A DNA stretch of 36,566 nucleotides from an uncultured Coriobacteriaceae bacterium. Lineage in GTDB: Bacteria > Actinomycetota > Coriobacteriia > Coriobacteriales > Coriobacteriaceae. The stretch covers positions 1 to 36,566 of the forward strand of contig CALUOB010000156.1 of the NCBI GenBank assembly GCA_944322175.1. Reading direction: 5' to 3'. Positions 1-6,808 of this stretch are shown here, piece after piece. Positions within the stretch are counted from its first letter, which is position 1. Every line of letters starts with the position of its first letter. Below the pieces are notes generated by a model that saw nothing but the letters and a program-made list of their open reading frames with translations, searched no databases and was not told where the DNA came from. The position numbers and the translations under genes were made by a program.

Positions 1-588
1 GTCTTCCCTAAGCCACATGAGCAGCGTGTTGCGCGCAATGCCCAGCTCACGGGCCGCCTGATAGCGCGAGAGCTCCTGGCGCCGAATGCGCTCGCGCACC
101 TCCTCCCAGTTGGGCGGGCGGCGTATGCGCGGGCGCCCCAGGTGCTCGCCGCGCGCCCGCGCCGCCGCAATGCCCTCGGCTTGGCGGTGGCGGATGTTCT
201 CGCGCTCAATCTGCGCCACGTAGCTCAGGAGCTGCAGCACGATGTCGGCCACAAAGGCGCCCGTGAGGTTGCTGGGCGTGACGCGCGTGTCGAGCAGCGG
301 CATGTCGAGAACCACGATGGCGGCGCGGCGGGTGCGCGTGAGGTAGCGCCACTGGTCGAGGATCTCGGCGTAGCTGCGGCCGAGGCGGTCGATGGAGGTG
401 ACGACCAGCACGTCGCCGGCGCGCAGGCGGCGCATGAGCGCGCGGTACTGCGGCCGGTCGAAGGTGGCGCCGGTCCAATGGTCTATATATATGTTGCGCT
501 TGCTGAGCGGAAACGCCTGCAAGGCGTCGAGCTGGCGGCGCACGTTTTGGTCTCTGCTCGAAACGCGCGCGTAGCCGTAGGCGGCCAT
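1..588 (-). CDS. Serine recombinase (resolvase/invertase family), 3' end cut by window edge
   Basis: The 196 visible codons begin MAAYGYARVSSRDQN, the classic N-terminus of the small serine recombinases, with the nucleophilic serine expected at residue 10. A catalytic core follows with SIDRLGRSYAEIL and the QIERENIRHRQAEGI helix, then a basic linker (GRPRIRRPP) and a C-terminal helix-turn-helix of Hin/resolvase type (SRYQAARELGIARNTLLMWL). Such enzymes cut and rejoin DNA at short crossover sites through a phosphoserine intermediate and act in transposon resolution or promoter inversion. The start at 588 is chosen because AAGGAGG lies 9 nt upstream. The reading frame is open to base 1, so the C-terminus is missing. 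The long empty region upstream could hold its crossover site, but no matching pair of inverted sites was recognised. Whether it is a resolvase, an invertase or part of an insertion element cannot be decided here. Confidence 0.9.
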   Translation of the reverse strand, partial: MAAYGYARVSSRDQNVRRQLDALQAFPLSKRNIYIDHWTGATFDRPQYRALMRRLRAGDVLVVTSIDRLGRSYAEILDQWRYLTRTRRAAIVVLDMPLLDTRVTPSNLTGAFVADIVLQLLSYVAQIERENIRHRQAEGIAAARARGEHLGRPRIRRPPNWEEVRERIRRQELSRYQAARELGIARNTLLMWLRED

Positions 589-1104
589 AGGCCTCGCCCT
601 CCTTGGGTTTGCCCGCGCGGGGACGCGGGGCTGGAGGTCGGCGAAGCCGTTTGGGCGGGCGTGCTTTGCGGGCAGCCCGGGGCGTGCCGGGCGAGCCGGA
701 CGTGTGGCCGCTGCGCCTGCGTGCGGGGAGGGCGGGCGCGCGCCGGTTGTTGCAGCGGTGCTTCTCGCCCGTGCTCTATGCCCGCGGGTGCGAGCGCAAG
801 CAGGCTGGCAACGATCCCGTACTTGAACGCTGCCGGGCGCTAGGGCGTGCGCGCGGCATGCGAGAGGGTCACCGTGGCCAACGGAGCGCATGCCGCGCCG
901 TCAGCGGATGTTCGCAGCGACCCCCGACGTACAAACTGCAACCCCGCGCCACGCGCAGGGCTGCTGTTGTTATCCCCCATTTGCGCCATTTTACGCCCCG
1001 GGGGTGCGTTTTTCTCGATCAACTGCCTTTTCTGAGAGAGCGCCCCGGCGGGCGTTGTTGCTCCGCCGGGGCGCTGGGGCCGTTATGGTTATGTGCGATT
1101 GCGC
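589..1104. other. Gene-free interval between recombinase and pyrE
   Basis: About 515 bases with no convincing gene. Open frames of around 60 codons exist on both strands but lack a good ribosome binding site and recognisable content. The only structured element is the 13-bp perfect inverted repeat at 1039-1075, given separately. No promoter for the recombinase could be picked out with confidence. Confidence 0.5.
1039..1075 (-). terminator. Perfect 13-bp hairpin downstream of pyrE
   Basis: Arms AGCGCCCCGGCGG (1039-1051) and its exact complement (1063-1075) enclose an 11-nt loop, 30 bases past the pyrE stop. It lacks a clean T-run on either strand, so it may be a weak or factor-assisted terminator or an RNA-stabilising stem. 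Confidence 0.55.
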
Positions 1105-1788
1105 TTACTCCTTGGCGCCGTACTGCTCGTAGTAGGCATCGAGCGCGGCCTTGACTGTGTCGTCAATGACCACGCGGCCAGCGACCTCGTGGTTGTAGAG
1201 GTGCTCGATGACCTCGGCCATGCTCACGATGCTTGCCACCGGGAAGCCGTACTTCTCCTGGATCTCGGCCTGCGCGGTCTTGACGCCGCCCTTGCCGACC
1301 TCCATGCGGTTGAGGCTCACGATGAGGCCCTTGACCTCCACGTCGGCTGCGGCCTTGAGCTTGGGGTAGGTCTCGTCGATCGACTTGCCCGAGGTGGTAA
1401 CGTCCTCGACCATGACCACGCGGTCGCCGTCCTTGAGCTCGTAGCCCAGCATGCCGCCCTTGTCGGCGCCGTGGTCCTTGACCTCTTTGCGGTCGGAGCA
1501 GTACTTGACCTCCTTGCCGTACAGGTCGTGCATGGCAACGGCGGTGACCACCGACAGCGGGATGCCCTTGTACGCGGGGCCAAACAGCACGTCAAAGTCC
1601 AGGCCGAAGTTGTCGTGGATGGCGCGGGCGTAGTACTCGCCGAGCTTCTTAAGCTGGTAGCCGGTTACGTAGGCGCCGGCGTTCATGAAAAACGGGCTCT
1701 GGCGGCCGCTCTTGAGCGTGAACTCGCCGAACTTGAGCACGTCGGACTCGACCATGAACTCGATAAACTCGCGCTTGTAGTCCTCCAT
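1105..1788 (-). CDS. pyrE: Orotate phosphoribosyltransferase
   Basis: The 227-residue product transfers the phosphoribosyl group of PRPP to orotate, giving OMP in the fifth step of de novo pyrimidine synthesis; it acts in the cytosol, usually as a dimer. The type I PRT fold is clear: GEFTLKSGRQSPFFMN near the N-terminus, FGPAYKGIPL in the middle, and the PRPP-binding motif VVMVEDVTTSGKS. Length is normal for the longer PyrE subgroup. The start at 1788 (MEDYKREF) is preferred over an in-frame ATG 15 codons upstream because GAAGGGAG sits just before it. No other pyr gene is present, so the gene is isolated here, probably transcribed alone from the -10 box at 1836-1841 and ended by the hairpin at 1039-1075. 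Confidence 0.96.
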   Translation of the reverse strand: MEDYKREFIEFMVESDVLKFGEFTLKSGRQSPFFMNAGAYVTGYQLKKLGEYYARAIHDNFGLDFDVLFGPAYKGIPLSVVTAVAMHDLYGKEVKYCSDRKEVKDHGADKGGMLGYELKDGDRVVMVEDVTTSGKSIDETYPKLKAAADVEVKGLIVSLNRMEVGKGGVKTAQAEIQEKYGFPVASIVSMAEVIEHLYNHEVAGRVVIDDTVKAALDAYYEQYGAKE

Positions 1789-1835
1789 GAGGCTCCCTTC
1801 GCTGTGGTAGCAAGTTGCGAACTGTGGCTGCAACC

Positions 1836-1841
1836 ATTATA
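1836..1841 (-). promoter_or_regulatory. pyrE -10 box
   Basis: Minus-strand TATAAT lies about 47 bases upstream of the pyrE start. No good -35 hexamer is seen at the usual distance, so only the -10 is claimed. Confidence 0.5.
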
Positions 1842-1994
1842 CGCGGCGGGTGGGGCGCAGGATGCGGGCGCGGAGGATGAGGCGGGCGCAGGGGGGGGAA
1901 GGCGGCTGCGGGGGCGTTCCGCTGCGCCGGGATGAGGCGGGTGCGGAGCCTGAGCCGCCGCTTCGTAAGAGAATCGTGAACGAGCCCGGGGTGC

Positions 1995-2022
1995 TTGACT
2001 CAGCCGTTGAACAGGCCATAAT
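1995..2022 (+). promoter_or_regulatory. Strong plus-strand promoter for the leader ORF / actuator-domain unit
   Basis: TTGACT (1995-2000), a 16-bp spacer and CATAAT (2017-2022) form a near-consensus sigma-A promoter. Predicted start is near 2029, giving a 5' leader of about 415 nt before the actuator-domain gene at 2443. The leader contains a stem with arms GGAGGCG / CGCCTCC near 2064-2089 and the small ORF at 2146. The interval 1850-1990 upstream of the promoter is GC-rich with no feature seen. Confidence 0.6.
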
Positions 2023-2145
2023 GAGGAATGGCCTACGCTGCGGGCGCTTATGCGCTTGTCGGCAGGAGGCGGGTCTGCACGGACGCCTCCCCTCGCCCAT
2101 CAGCCGCGTACGCCCTCAGCCAACCCAGACGCAAGGAGGTGCCTC

Positions 2146-2244
2146 ATGGACAGCGGTCACAGTCGAAGAACCACCGATTCCGCAAGCCCGCGATTGTCTT
2201 TGAGGACGCCCCGCGCATCTGAGGTTCTTCTCGCCGAGCGCTAA
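2146..2244 (+). CDS. Candidate 32-residue leader ORF with strong ribosome binding site
   Basis: An ATG at 2146 is preceded by AAGGAGGTG at near-ideal spacing, one of the best Shine-Dalgarno sequences in the window. The frame encodes 32 residues, rich in Ser, Arg and Thr (it begins MDSGHSRRTTDS), and stops at 2244. It lies inside the long transcribed leader between the promoter at 1995-2022 and the P-type-ATPase-like gene at 2443. Short translated leader ORFs control some Mg2+-transporter genes (mgtL and mgtP in Salmonella), so a regulatory role is possible, but the peptide resembles neither and has no Pro run. It may equally be a small protein or chance. Confidence 0.35.
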   Translation: MDSGHSRRTTDSASPRLSLRTPRASEVLLAER

Positions 2245-2442
2245 GCTCTTGGTACCCGGCCTGCCCTGGTAACCGGCACGCACGCCGGCAGCTCATGGGG
2301 CATGCGCCCGCGCCCTCTGCCTTCGCAATCGCATATCTGCGCGACCCTGATGCAGCTTGTTGCTCACGCTGCCCGCGCTTTGGGGCTTGCAGCCTTGCTC
2401 TGTTCGCCGCCGCTTTGCGGCATGCGTGTAGGAGGTGCAGCC

Positions 2443-3162
2443 ATGCTTTCGTTCAGCGCGTTTTTCGCTTTTGCGCATATTGCGCGCCCGGCAAGCGCCG
2501 CGGCAGCGCTCATTGACCAGCCGGTCTCGGATCGGATCGCCTTTGCGGCGGCCGCTTCGGTCGGCGACTTGTTCTACCGGTTCCATACCAGCGAGCGTGG
2601 GCTCAACCGCGAAGCCGTGCTGCTCTCGCGCGAGGACCACGGACGCAACGTGCTCAGCGCCGCTGAGCAGGGCGCGCTGCGCCGCGCGCTCAGCCTGGGC
2701 CGCGGACCGCTTGCCATGCAGCGGCTGCTCGGCACCAACTTGTCTTCCTACCTGCAGCGTCTTGTGGGCACCACCTGCCATGTAGTGCGCTCCGCGAGCG
2801 GCGAGAAGCCGATCCGCGCGGCCGAGCTTGTGGCGGGTGACATCGTGCGCCTGACCGCCGGCGACATTGTGCCCGCCGACGTGCGTCTCATCGAGGCCAC
2901 CGACGACCTGCTGCTCGACCAGTCGGTGCTGGCCGGCGAGCGCGACGTGCAGAAGAAGGAAGCCGAGCGCCTGGAAGATGCCGCTGCCACTCCGGCCGAC
3001 TGCGTCAACATCGCTTTTGCCGGTACGCGCGTTGCCTCCGGCGAGGCGCGCGGCGTTGTGGTTGCCGTGGGCACCGAGACGCTCCTCGGCAGCGCCTCCC
3101 AGCAGGGTGCCGCCCCCGCCGCACGCGCCGGTCAGCCCCGCATGGCGCTCCAGATCTCGTAA
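2443..3162 (+). CDS. Orphan P-type ATPase actuator-domain protein without transport core
   Basis: The 239-residue product matches only the front of a P2/MgtA-type cation ATPase. Residues about 50-71 (ERGLNREAVLLSREDHGRNV) resemble the cation-ATPase N-terminal segment. Residues 108-218 form a full actuator domain: AAELVAGDIVRLTAGDIVPADVRLIEA, then LAGERDV where active pumps have TGES, then the FAGTRVASGEARGVVVAVGTET strand region. The membrane pair TM1-TM2 that should separate these parts is missing, as are the DKTGT phosphorylation site, the nucleotide domain and TM3 onward. It cannot pump ions. The TGES motif is AGER at 164-167, so Thr and Ser are lost while Gly-Glu stays. The start at 2443 is set by AGGAGGTG; a hydrophobic stretch at residues 1-22 could be a signal or anchor. 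The frame is intact up to a proper terminator, which argues for a maintained gene, perhaps regulating a real pump elsewhere. Decay of an mgtA-like gene is the alternative. Confidence 0.75.
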   Translation: MLSFSAFFAFAHIARPASAAAALIDQPVSDRIAFAAAASVGDLFYRFHTSERGLNREAVLLSREDHGRNVLSAAEQGALRRALSLGRGPLAMQRLLGTNLSSYLQRLVGTTCHVVRSASGEKPIRAAELVAGDIVRLTAGDIVPADVRLIEATDDLLLDQSVLAGERDVQKKEAERLEDAAATPADCVNIAFAGTRVASGEARGVVVAVGTETLLGSASQQGAAPAARAGQPRMALQIS

Positions 3163-3181
3163 CGAGCCGCCTGCGGAGAGG

Positions 3182-3318
3182 TTTTGACGGGAAATGGAGG
3201 TTCTTTCGTGGCATCGCTCCTAAAGCAAAAACCCGCAGGCCGTTTACCTGCGGGTTTCTTGTTTTAGATGCCGTGTCTACTCGGCGTTTCCTAAGAGAAC
3301 CGCCATTTCCCGTCAAAA
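3182..3318. repeat. 137-bp element with 23-bp inverted ends around a terminator
   Basis: Arms TTTTGACGGGAAATGG-A-GGTTCT (3182-3204) and its complement with C for A (3296-3318) match at 22 of 23 positions. Inside are the terminator hairpin and a short GGCATC / GATGCC pair, so the whole element can form a long interrupted cruciform or RNA stem. It could be a miniature inverted-repeat element that brought in a terminator. Confidence 0.65.
3229..3265. terminator. Bidirectional intrinsic terminator between convergent genes
   Basis: AAACCCGCAGG (3229-3239) pairs perfectly with CCTGCGGGTTT (3247-3257) over a 7-nt loop. A T-rich tail follows on the plus strand (CTTGTTTT), and on the minus strand the stem runs into TTTTTGCTTT. 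It serves the actuator-domain gene (+) and the oxidase-like gene (-). Confidence 0.9.
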
Positions 3319-3369
3319 TGTGTCCTAGCAACGCCGTTGAAGCTTCGTCGGGCAAGCGTTGCGCCCCAC

Positions 3370-3891
3370 TTAGCGTGCCGGCGGGGTCCAGCGGCTCTCG
3401 CCGGGATGGATGTTGTCGCGGAACTTGCCCACCATGTCGGTCACAACGAGCCGGTAGACCGTTGTAGCGGGCACCGTCTTGGGGTTGTAGGTAAAATCCT
3501 CGGCATGATAGTGGCGCATGAGGATATCGAGCCCGTGCGTGCGCTCCTCGTCGGGCAGAATCTCGATCAGCCCGTGGCCGATTACGCTGCGGTACCCCAT
3601 GGTGCAGCTCATGCGCTCGTCGTAGAAAATGAACTGGTGGTCGCAGTCCATCTCAAACGTGGCGCGGTTGTCCTGCGCGATGAGGTCGAGCTTGGTGCCG
3701 CGGCGCGCGCTGTGAAAGTACAGCGCCACCTGGCCGTTTTGCACGTCAACGCCAAAGTTCAGGGGTACCACGTACGGAAAGCCGGTCTCGGGATCGTTGA
3801 GCGCGATGCGGCAGACGTCGCACGCATCGATGATGGCAAGCTGCTCGTCAAAGTCGGTGATCTCGCGATCTTTGCGCAACATGGGCTTCAT
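3370..3891 (-). CDS. Pyridoxamine 5'-phosphate oxidase-like (NimA-type) flavin-binding protein
   Basis: The 173-residue protein has the split-barrel fold signature of the NimA / PNPOx-like group: an N-terminal MLRKDREITD segment, VCRIALNDPETGFPYVVPLNFG, the strand LYFHSARRGTKLDLIAQDNRATFEMDCDHQF, and SVIGHGLIEILPDEER. Relatives bind FMN or related cofactors and include nitroimidazole-resistance reductases, so a role in reducing small xenobiotics is possible but not proven. The start at 3891 (MKPMLRK) follows GAAGGGGG. It is transcribed alone and converges on the terminator at 3229-3265. Its promoter region has a TGTTCGTACAA site like the operators of the alpha-glucoside locus 30 kb away. Substrate unknown. 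Confidence 0.82.
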   Translation of the reverse strand: MKPMLRKDREITDFDEQLAIIDACDVCRIALNDPETGFPYVVPLNFGVDVQNGQVALYFHSARRGTKLDLIAQDNRATFEMDCDHQFIFYDERMSCTMGYRSVIGHGLIEILPDEERTHGLDILMRHYHAEDFTYNPKTVPATTVYRLVVTDMVGKFRDNIHPGESRWTPPAR

Positions 3892-3972
3892 GAGGCCCCC
3901 TTCGGGCGGGCGTTGCCGCAGCTGGCACGCAGGCACTGACGCAGTTGGCACGCGGATGCTCTTCTCGGCAGC

Positions 3973-4006
3973 ATTGTAGCGCGGAGATCGCTACCTGTTC
4001 GTACAA
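3973..4006 (-). promoter_or_regulatory. Promoter and TGTTCGTACAA operator-like site of the oxidase-like gene
   Basis: Minus-strand TACAAT (3973-3978) is a plausible -10; 16 bp upstream is the weak -35 GAACAG. The -35 overlaps TGTTCGTACAA (3996-4006), which matches 11 bases of the three operators at 33156-33222. Shared control with the alpha-glucoside locus is inferred. Confidence 0.45.
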
Positions 4007-4202
4007 CGTGGCGCATTCGGCGGGAACCGCCTATTGAGGACGGGCCAAAAGCCCGGTCTGACGGCGGCGTTATATTGGGGACGTCGAATAGTACAAGAGG
4101 CGCGGGGCGGGGCGGCGAAAGATCACGTGTTGGCGCGAGCACGGCAGCGCTGCGGGAAATCGGCATGACGCGGCGGCTCCACGCCGGGACGGCACCGCAA
4201 GT

Positions 4203-4239
4203 CAAAAAGCGGCGACGCCCCAGGCAGAGGCGCCGCCGC
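4203..4239 (-). terminator. ilvE intrinsic terminator
   Basis: On the minus strand GCGGCGGCGCC ... GGCGTCGCCGC forms an imperfect GC stem followed by TTTTT, about 50 bases past the ilvE stop. Confidence 0.85.
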
Positions 4240-4286
4240 TCGCAAGGCATGCATTGCAGCCGGAAGGCCCAGGCGGGTTGCCGTCG

Positions 4287-5330
4287 TTAGCAGATCTCGA
4301 CAACCCAGCCCTCGGGGCCCTCGATCTCGCCGGCCTGGATGCCGGTCAGGGTCTCGCGCAGCTTGCGCATCACGGGACCGACCTCCTCCATGCCGCTCGC
4401 AAAGACAATCTCCTCGTCGCCGTTAACGACCTTGCCGACCGGGCTGATGACGGCCGCGGTGCCGCACATGCCGCACTCGACAAACTCGCCGGCCTCGACC
4501 TCGGCAAACTTGACCGGGCGCTCAACGACGGTCATGCCGAGCATGTCCTGCGCCACCTGCACGAGGCTGCGACGGGTGATGGACGGCAGGATGGAGTTGG
4601 TGGCGGACTGCGGAACCACCAGCGTGCCCTCCTTGTCGACAAAGAGGAAGTTGGCGCCGCCGGACTCTTCCACAAAGGTGTGGGTCTGCGGGTCGAGGAA
4701 CATGTTGTCGGCAAAACCAGCCTCGTGCGCCTGCACGCTCGGGTAGAGCGACATGGCGTAGTTGAGGCCGGCCTTGATGGCGCCCGTGCCGTGGGGCGCG
4801 GCGCGGTCGTACTCGGGAACCTGCAGCGCCACGGGCTTGACGCCGCCCTTGTAGTACGGGCCCACGGGCGTCACGAGGATGCGGAACTGGTACTCGGTAG
4901 CAGGGGCAACGCCGATGACCTCGCCCGTAGCCACCATGAACGGGCGCACGTAGAGCGTGGCGCCGGAGCCGAAGGGCGGCACCCAGGCCTCGTTGGCCTT
5001 GACGACCATCTTGACGGCCTCGATGAACTTGTCCTCCGGGAAGGGCGGCATCACGATGCGGCGCGCGGAGTCGGCCATGCGGGAGGCGTTGAGGTCCGGG
5101 CGGAAGCAGACGATGTCGCCGTCCTTGGTGGTGTAGGCCTTGAGGCCCTCAAAGACCTCCTGGCAGTAGTGGAAGATGCCCGCGCACTCGGAGAGCGTGA
5201 GGGTGTGGTCGGTGGTGAGGCCGCCCTCCTCCCAGGCACCGTCCTTGTAATTGCAGACGTAGCTGTAGTCGGTGGGCTGGTAGGCAAAGCCGAGGCTGCC
5301 CCAGTCGATGTCCTTCTTCTCGACCGCCAT
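4287..5330 (-). CDS. ilvE: Branched-chain amino acid aminotransferase
   Basis: This 347-residue fold-type IV PLP enzyme interconverts Val, Leu and Ile with their 2-oxo acids, using glutamate/2-oxoglutarate, as the last step of branched-chain amino acid synthesis or first step of breakdown. The family is clear from FHYCQEVFEGLKAY, RPDLNASRMADSARRI, the PLP-lysine motif GAIKAGLNYA (Lys186), EESGGANFLFV, SILPSITRRS and GMCGTAAVISPVG. Length fits the actinobacterial BCAT2-like subgroup. The start at 5330 is preceded by AGGAGGGAG. No other ilv or leu gene is nearby. Upstream is a candidate leader peptide with four Val codons (5415-5465) and two symmetric elements, so attenuation is possible. A terminator follows. 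Confidence 0.96.
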   Translation of the reverse strand: MAVEKKDIDWGSLGFAYQPTDYSYVCNYKDGAWEEGGLTTDHTLTLSECAGIFHYCQEVFEGLKAYTTKDGDIVCFRPDLNASRMADSARRIVMPPFPEDKFIEAVKMVVKANEAWVPPFGSGATLYVRPFMVATGEVIGVAPATEYQFRILVTPVGPYYKGGVKPVALQVPEYDRAAPHGTGAIKAGLNYAMSLYPSVQAHEAGFADNMFLDPQTHTFVEESGGANFLFVDKEGTLVVPQSATNSILPSITRRSLVQVAQDMLGMTVVERPVKFAEVEAGEFVECGMCGTAAVISPVGKVVNGDEEIVFASGMEEVGPVMRKLRETLTGIQAGEIEGPEGWVVEIC

Positions 5331-5350
5331 GGCGATCTCCCTCCTGTTTG

Positions 5351-5383
5351 CGCGGCGCACCGCCGCGGGTCTGCGTTAACGCA
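5351..5383 (-). promoter_or_regulatory. Hairpin and TGCGTTAACGCA palindrome in the ilvE leader
   Basis: A perfect 7-bp stem with a 3-nt loop (CGCGGCG-cac-CGCCGCG, 5351-5367) lies just before the ilvE ribosome binding site. Next to it is the perfect 12-bp palindrome TGCGTTAACGCA (5372-5383). Either could act in leader folding; the palindrome could also be an operator. Confidence 0.4.
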
Positions 5384-5414
5384 ACGCCGGCAAAGGCTCC
5401 AAAAAGGCAGCCGG

Positions 5415-5465
5415 TCAAAGGCCGTAGCCGCCAGGGGCCACGCCAACGCGCACGGTGTTAACCAT
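5415..5465 (-). CDS. Candidate Val-rich leader peptide of ilvE
   Basis: A 16-codon ORF, MVNTVRVGVAPGGYGL, starts at 5465 after an AGGAG site and ends 84 bases before the ilvE start. Four of the 16 codons are Val and the last is Leu, both substrates or products of IlvE. Ribosome-mediated attenuation by such peptides controls ilv genes in several bacteria, including Corynebacterium ilvBNC. Against it, no clear terminator with a U-run lies between the peptide and ilvE, and no promoter upstream is well defined. Confidence 0.4.
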   Translation of the reverse strand: MVNTVRVGVAPGGYGL

Positions 5466-5584
5466 AGCTCCTCATCTTACTACGCAGGGCACGCCCCGCC
5501 CCAGCTCCCCCGCGATGTTGCCGAGGCGTTACGCGTTGCCACGGCGCGGGACGCCTTACAGAGACGGCGGCACCGGCCGCCCGC

Positions 5585-6574
5585 CTACGCTTCGGCCAAG
5601 GCGAGCGAGAAGCGCTTCTCGAGCCAGGTTTCGGCGAGCGGGACCCATTCGGCCACGTCGGGGCATACGTGACGCGGCGCGCGGGCGGTCTCCTGCGTAG
5701 CGAGCGAAAGCCCGTGGCAGCCCTCCTCAAACATGTGCAGCTCGTACGGCACGCCGGCGCGCGCCAGCGCAAGGCCCATGCGCAGCGTGTTCTCGGAGGC
5801 AATGAGCGGGTCGGCCGCCGTGCCCCACAAAAACGTGGGCGGCGTGAGCGCCGACACGTGGCGCGCGGGCTGCACGAGCGCCGCCTGCTCCGCCGCGACC
5901 TCGGGCGAGCCAAACAGCACCGTGCTCATGGTTGCGCGCACCTCCTCGGTGCTGCGCGGGCGAGAAGAACCCTCGGTACCGGCACCGCCAGCGTGCTCAC
6001 CCTGAGCGTGCTCCGCTGCCTCCCCTGCGGCGTCCTCGGGCTCAAAGCACTCGTCGGCTACAAGGTAGCCGAGCACCGCCGCTGCCGGCCGCAGCTCCTC
6101 GGGCGAAGCGGCGCCCACGGCCTCGGCGAGCCAGGGCTCGTGCCAGCGCGTGGCAAAGAGCGCGGCGTTGTTGCCGCCCGCCGAGAACCCGCACACCGCA
6201 ATGCGCTCCGAGTCGACGTTCCACTCCCCCGCATGCGCGTTGATAGCGGCCTTGGCGCGCGCCACGTCGAGCAGCGCCGCCGGGTAACGGCACGCCGGCC
6301 GCTCGCCGTACTCGCCGAGCGAGCCGCGGTCGGACTTCTCGCCCGGCGCAAAGAACGTGGCGTACTGCAGCACAAACGCGTGGAACCCCATGGAGGCAAA
6401 GCGCAGCGCCACCGGCTCGCCCTCGCGCACCGAGCACTCGCAGTACGCGCCGCCCGGGCAGATGAGAATGCCCGGGCGCGGCCCCGCGATCAGCGCGTCG
6501 GTCTCGTCTTGCAGGTACGCCGTGAGCGTGATGGTCGGGTCGCCGGACCTGAGCCCGATCTTCTCGATACGCAT
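5585..6574 (-). CDS. Alpha/beta-hydrolase, esterase-like
   Basis: The 329-residue protein has the alpha/beta-hydrolase layout of the acetyl-xylan-esterase / BD-FAE-like group: an oxyanion-hole segment ILICPGGAYCECS, the nucleophile elbow CGFSAGGN (Ser131), then Asp255 in GTAADPLIAS and His287 in EEGCHGLS. It probably cleaves a small ester, perhaps acetyl or feruloyl groups on plant glycans; the substrate is not shown. A hydrophilic insert rich in Ala, Glu and Gly (about residues 178-212) interrupts the cap region. No signal peptide is seen, so it should be cytosolic. The start at 6574 follows AAAGGAG. It is downstream of a HAD gene on the same strand, separated by the repeat array at 6646-6777, and ilvE follows after 119 bp to the candidate leader. 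Confidence 0.85.
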   Translation of the reverse strand: MRIEKIGLRSGDPTITLTAYLQDETDALIAGPRPGILICPGGAYCECSVREGEPVALRFASMGFHAFVLQYATFFAPGEKSDRGSLGEYGERPACRYPAALLDVARAKAAINAHAGEWNVDSERIAVCGFSAGGNNAALFATRWHEPWLAEAVGAASPEELRPAAAVLGYLVADECFEPEDAAGEAAEHAQGEHAGGAGTEGSSRPRSTEEVRATMSTVLFGSPEVAAEQAALVQPARHVSALTPPTFLWGTAADPLIASENTLRMGLALARAGVPYELHMFEEGCHGLSLATQETARAPRHVCPDVAEWVPLAETWLEKRFSLALAEA

Positions 6575-6645
6575 AGGTGCTCCTTTGGTTGAAGGGCAGC
6601 GTGGCTGGGGGGTGGCTGGGGCGGCGCCGCGCCTAGGAACGTTGT

Positions 6646-6777
6646 ACGCAAGCGCGGTCGCTCTGCGCAGGTGCGGTCGCTCTGCGCAGGTGCGGTCGCT
6701 TAACGCAGTTACGATCGCGTAGCGCGCGATTTGGGCCCGCAAGCGATCGCGGATGCGTCAAGCGATCGTGGTTGCGC
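6646..6777. repeat. 19-bp-period array: four direct then two inverted copies
   Basis: Direct copies of a 16-bp unit close to GCGCAGGTGCGGTCGC start at 6646, 6665, 6684 and 6703, each 19 bp apart with 3-nt spacers (TCT, TCT, TTA). After a 24-nt centre, two inverted copies (GCGATCGCGGATGCGT and GCGATCGTGGTTGCGC) start at 6743 and 6762, again 19 bp apart. The two middle direct copies are identical and the outer ones diverge. It lies in the gap between a HAD gene and the hydrolase. Confidence 0.75.
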
Positions 6778-6808
6778 ACAACAATAGCAGGTGCGCGCAA
6801 ACCCGGCG

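Larger units (their letters stand above)
3892..4286. other. Gene-free interval between the oxidase-like gene and ilvE
   Basis: This 395-base gap holds the oxidase-gene promoter and operator-like site (3973-4006) and the ilvE terminator (4203-4239). The middle, about 4010-4200, shows no gene or repeat that could be supported. Confidence 0.5.

Noticed and set aside
840-1022. 60-codon minus-strand ORF upstream of the recombinase
   Set aside because: No good ribosome site, no recognisable domain, and coding-style third-position bias was not evident.
2030-2442. M-box magnesium riboswitch in the long leader
   Set aside because: No stretch could be matched to the conserved M-box core by eye. A covariance-model search (Rfam M-box) would settle it.
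2443-3162. Complete magnesium-transporting ATPase
   Set aside because: The frame stops after the actuator domain, and nothing downstream encodes the P, N or membrane domains; a terminator and a convergent gene follow.
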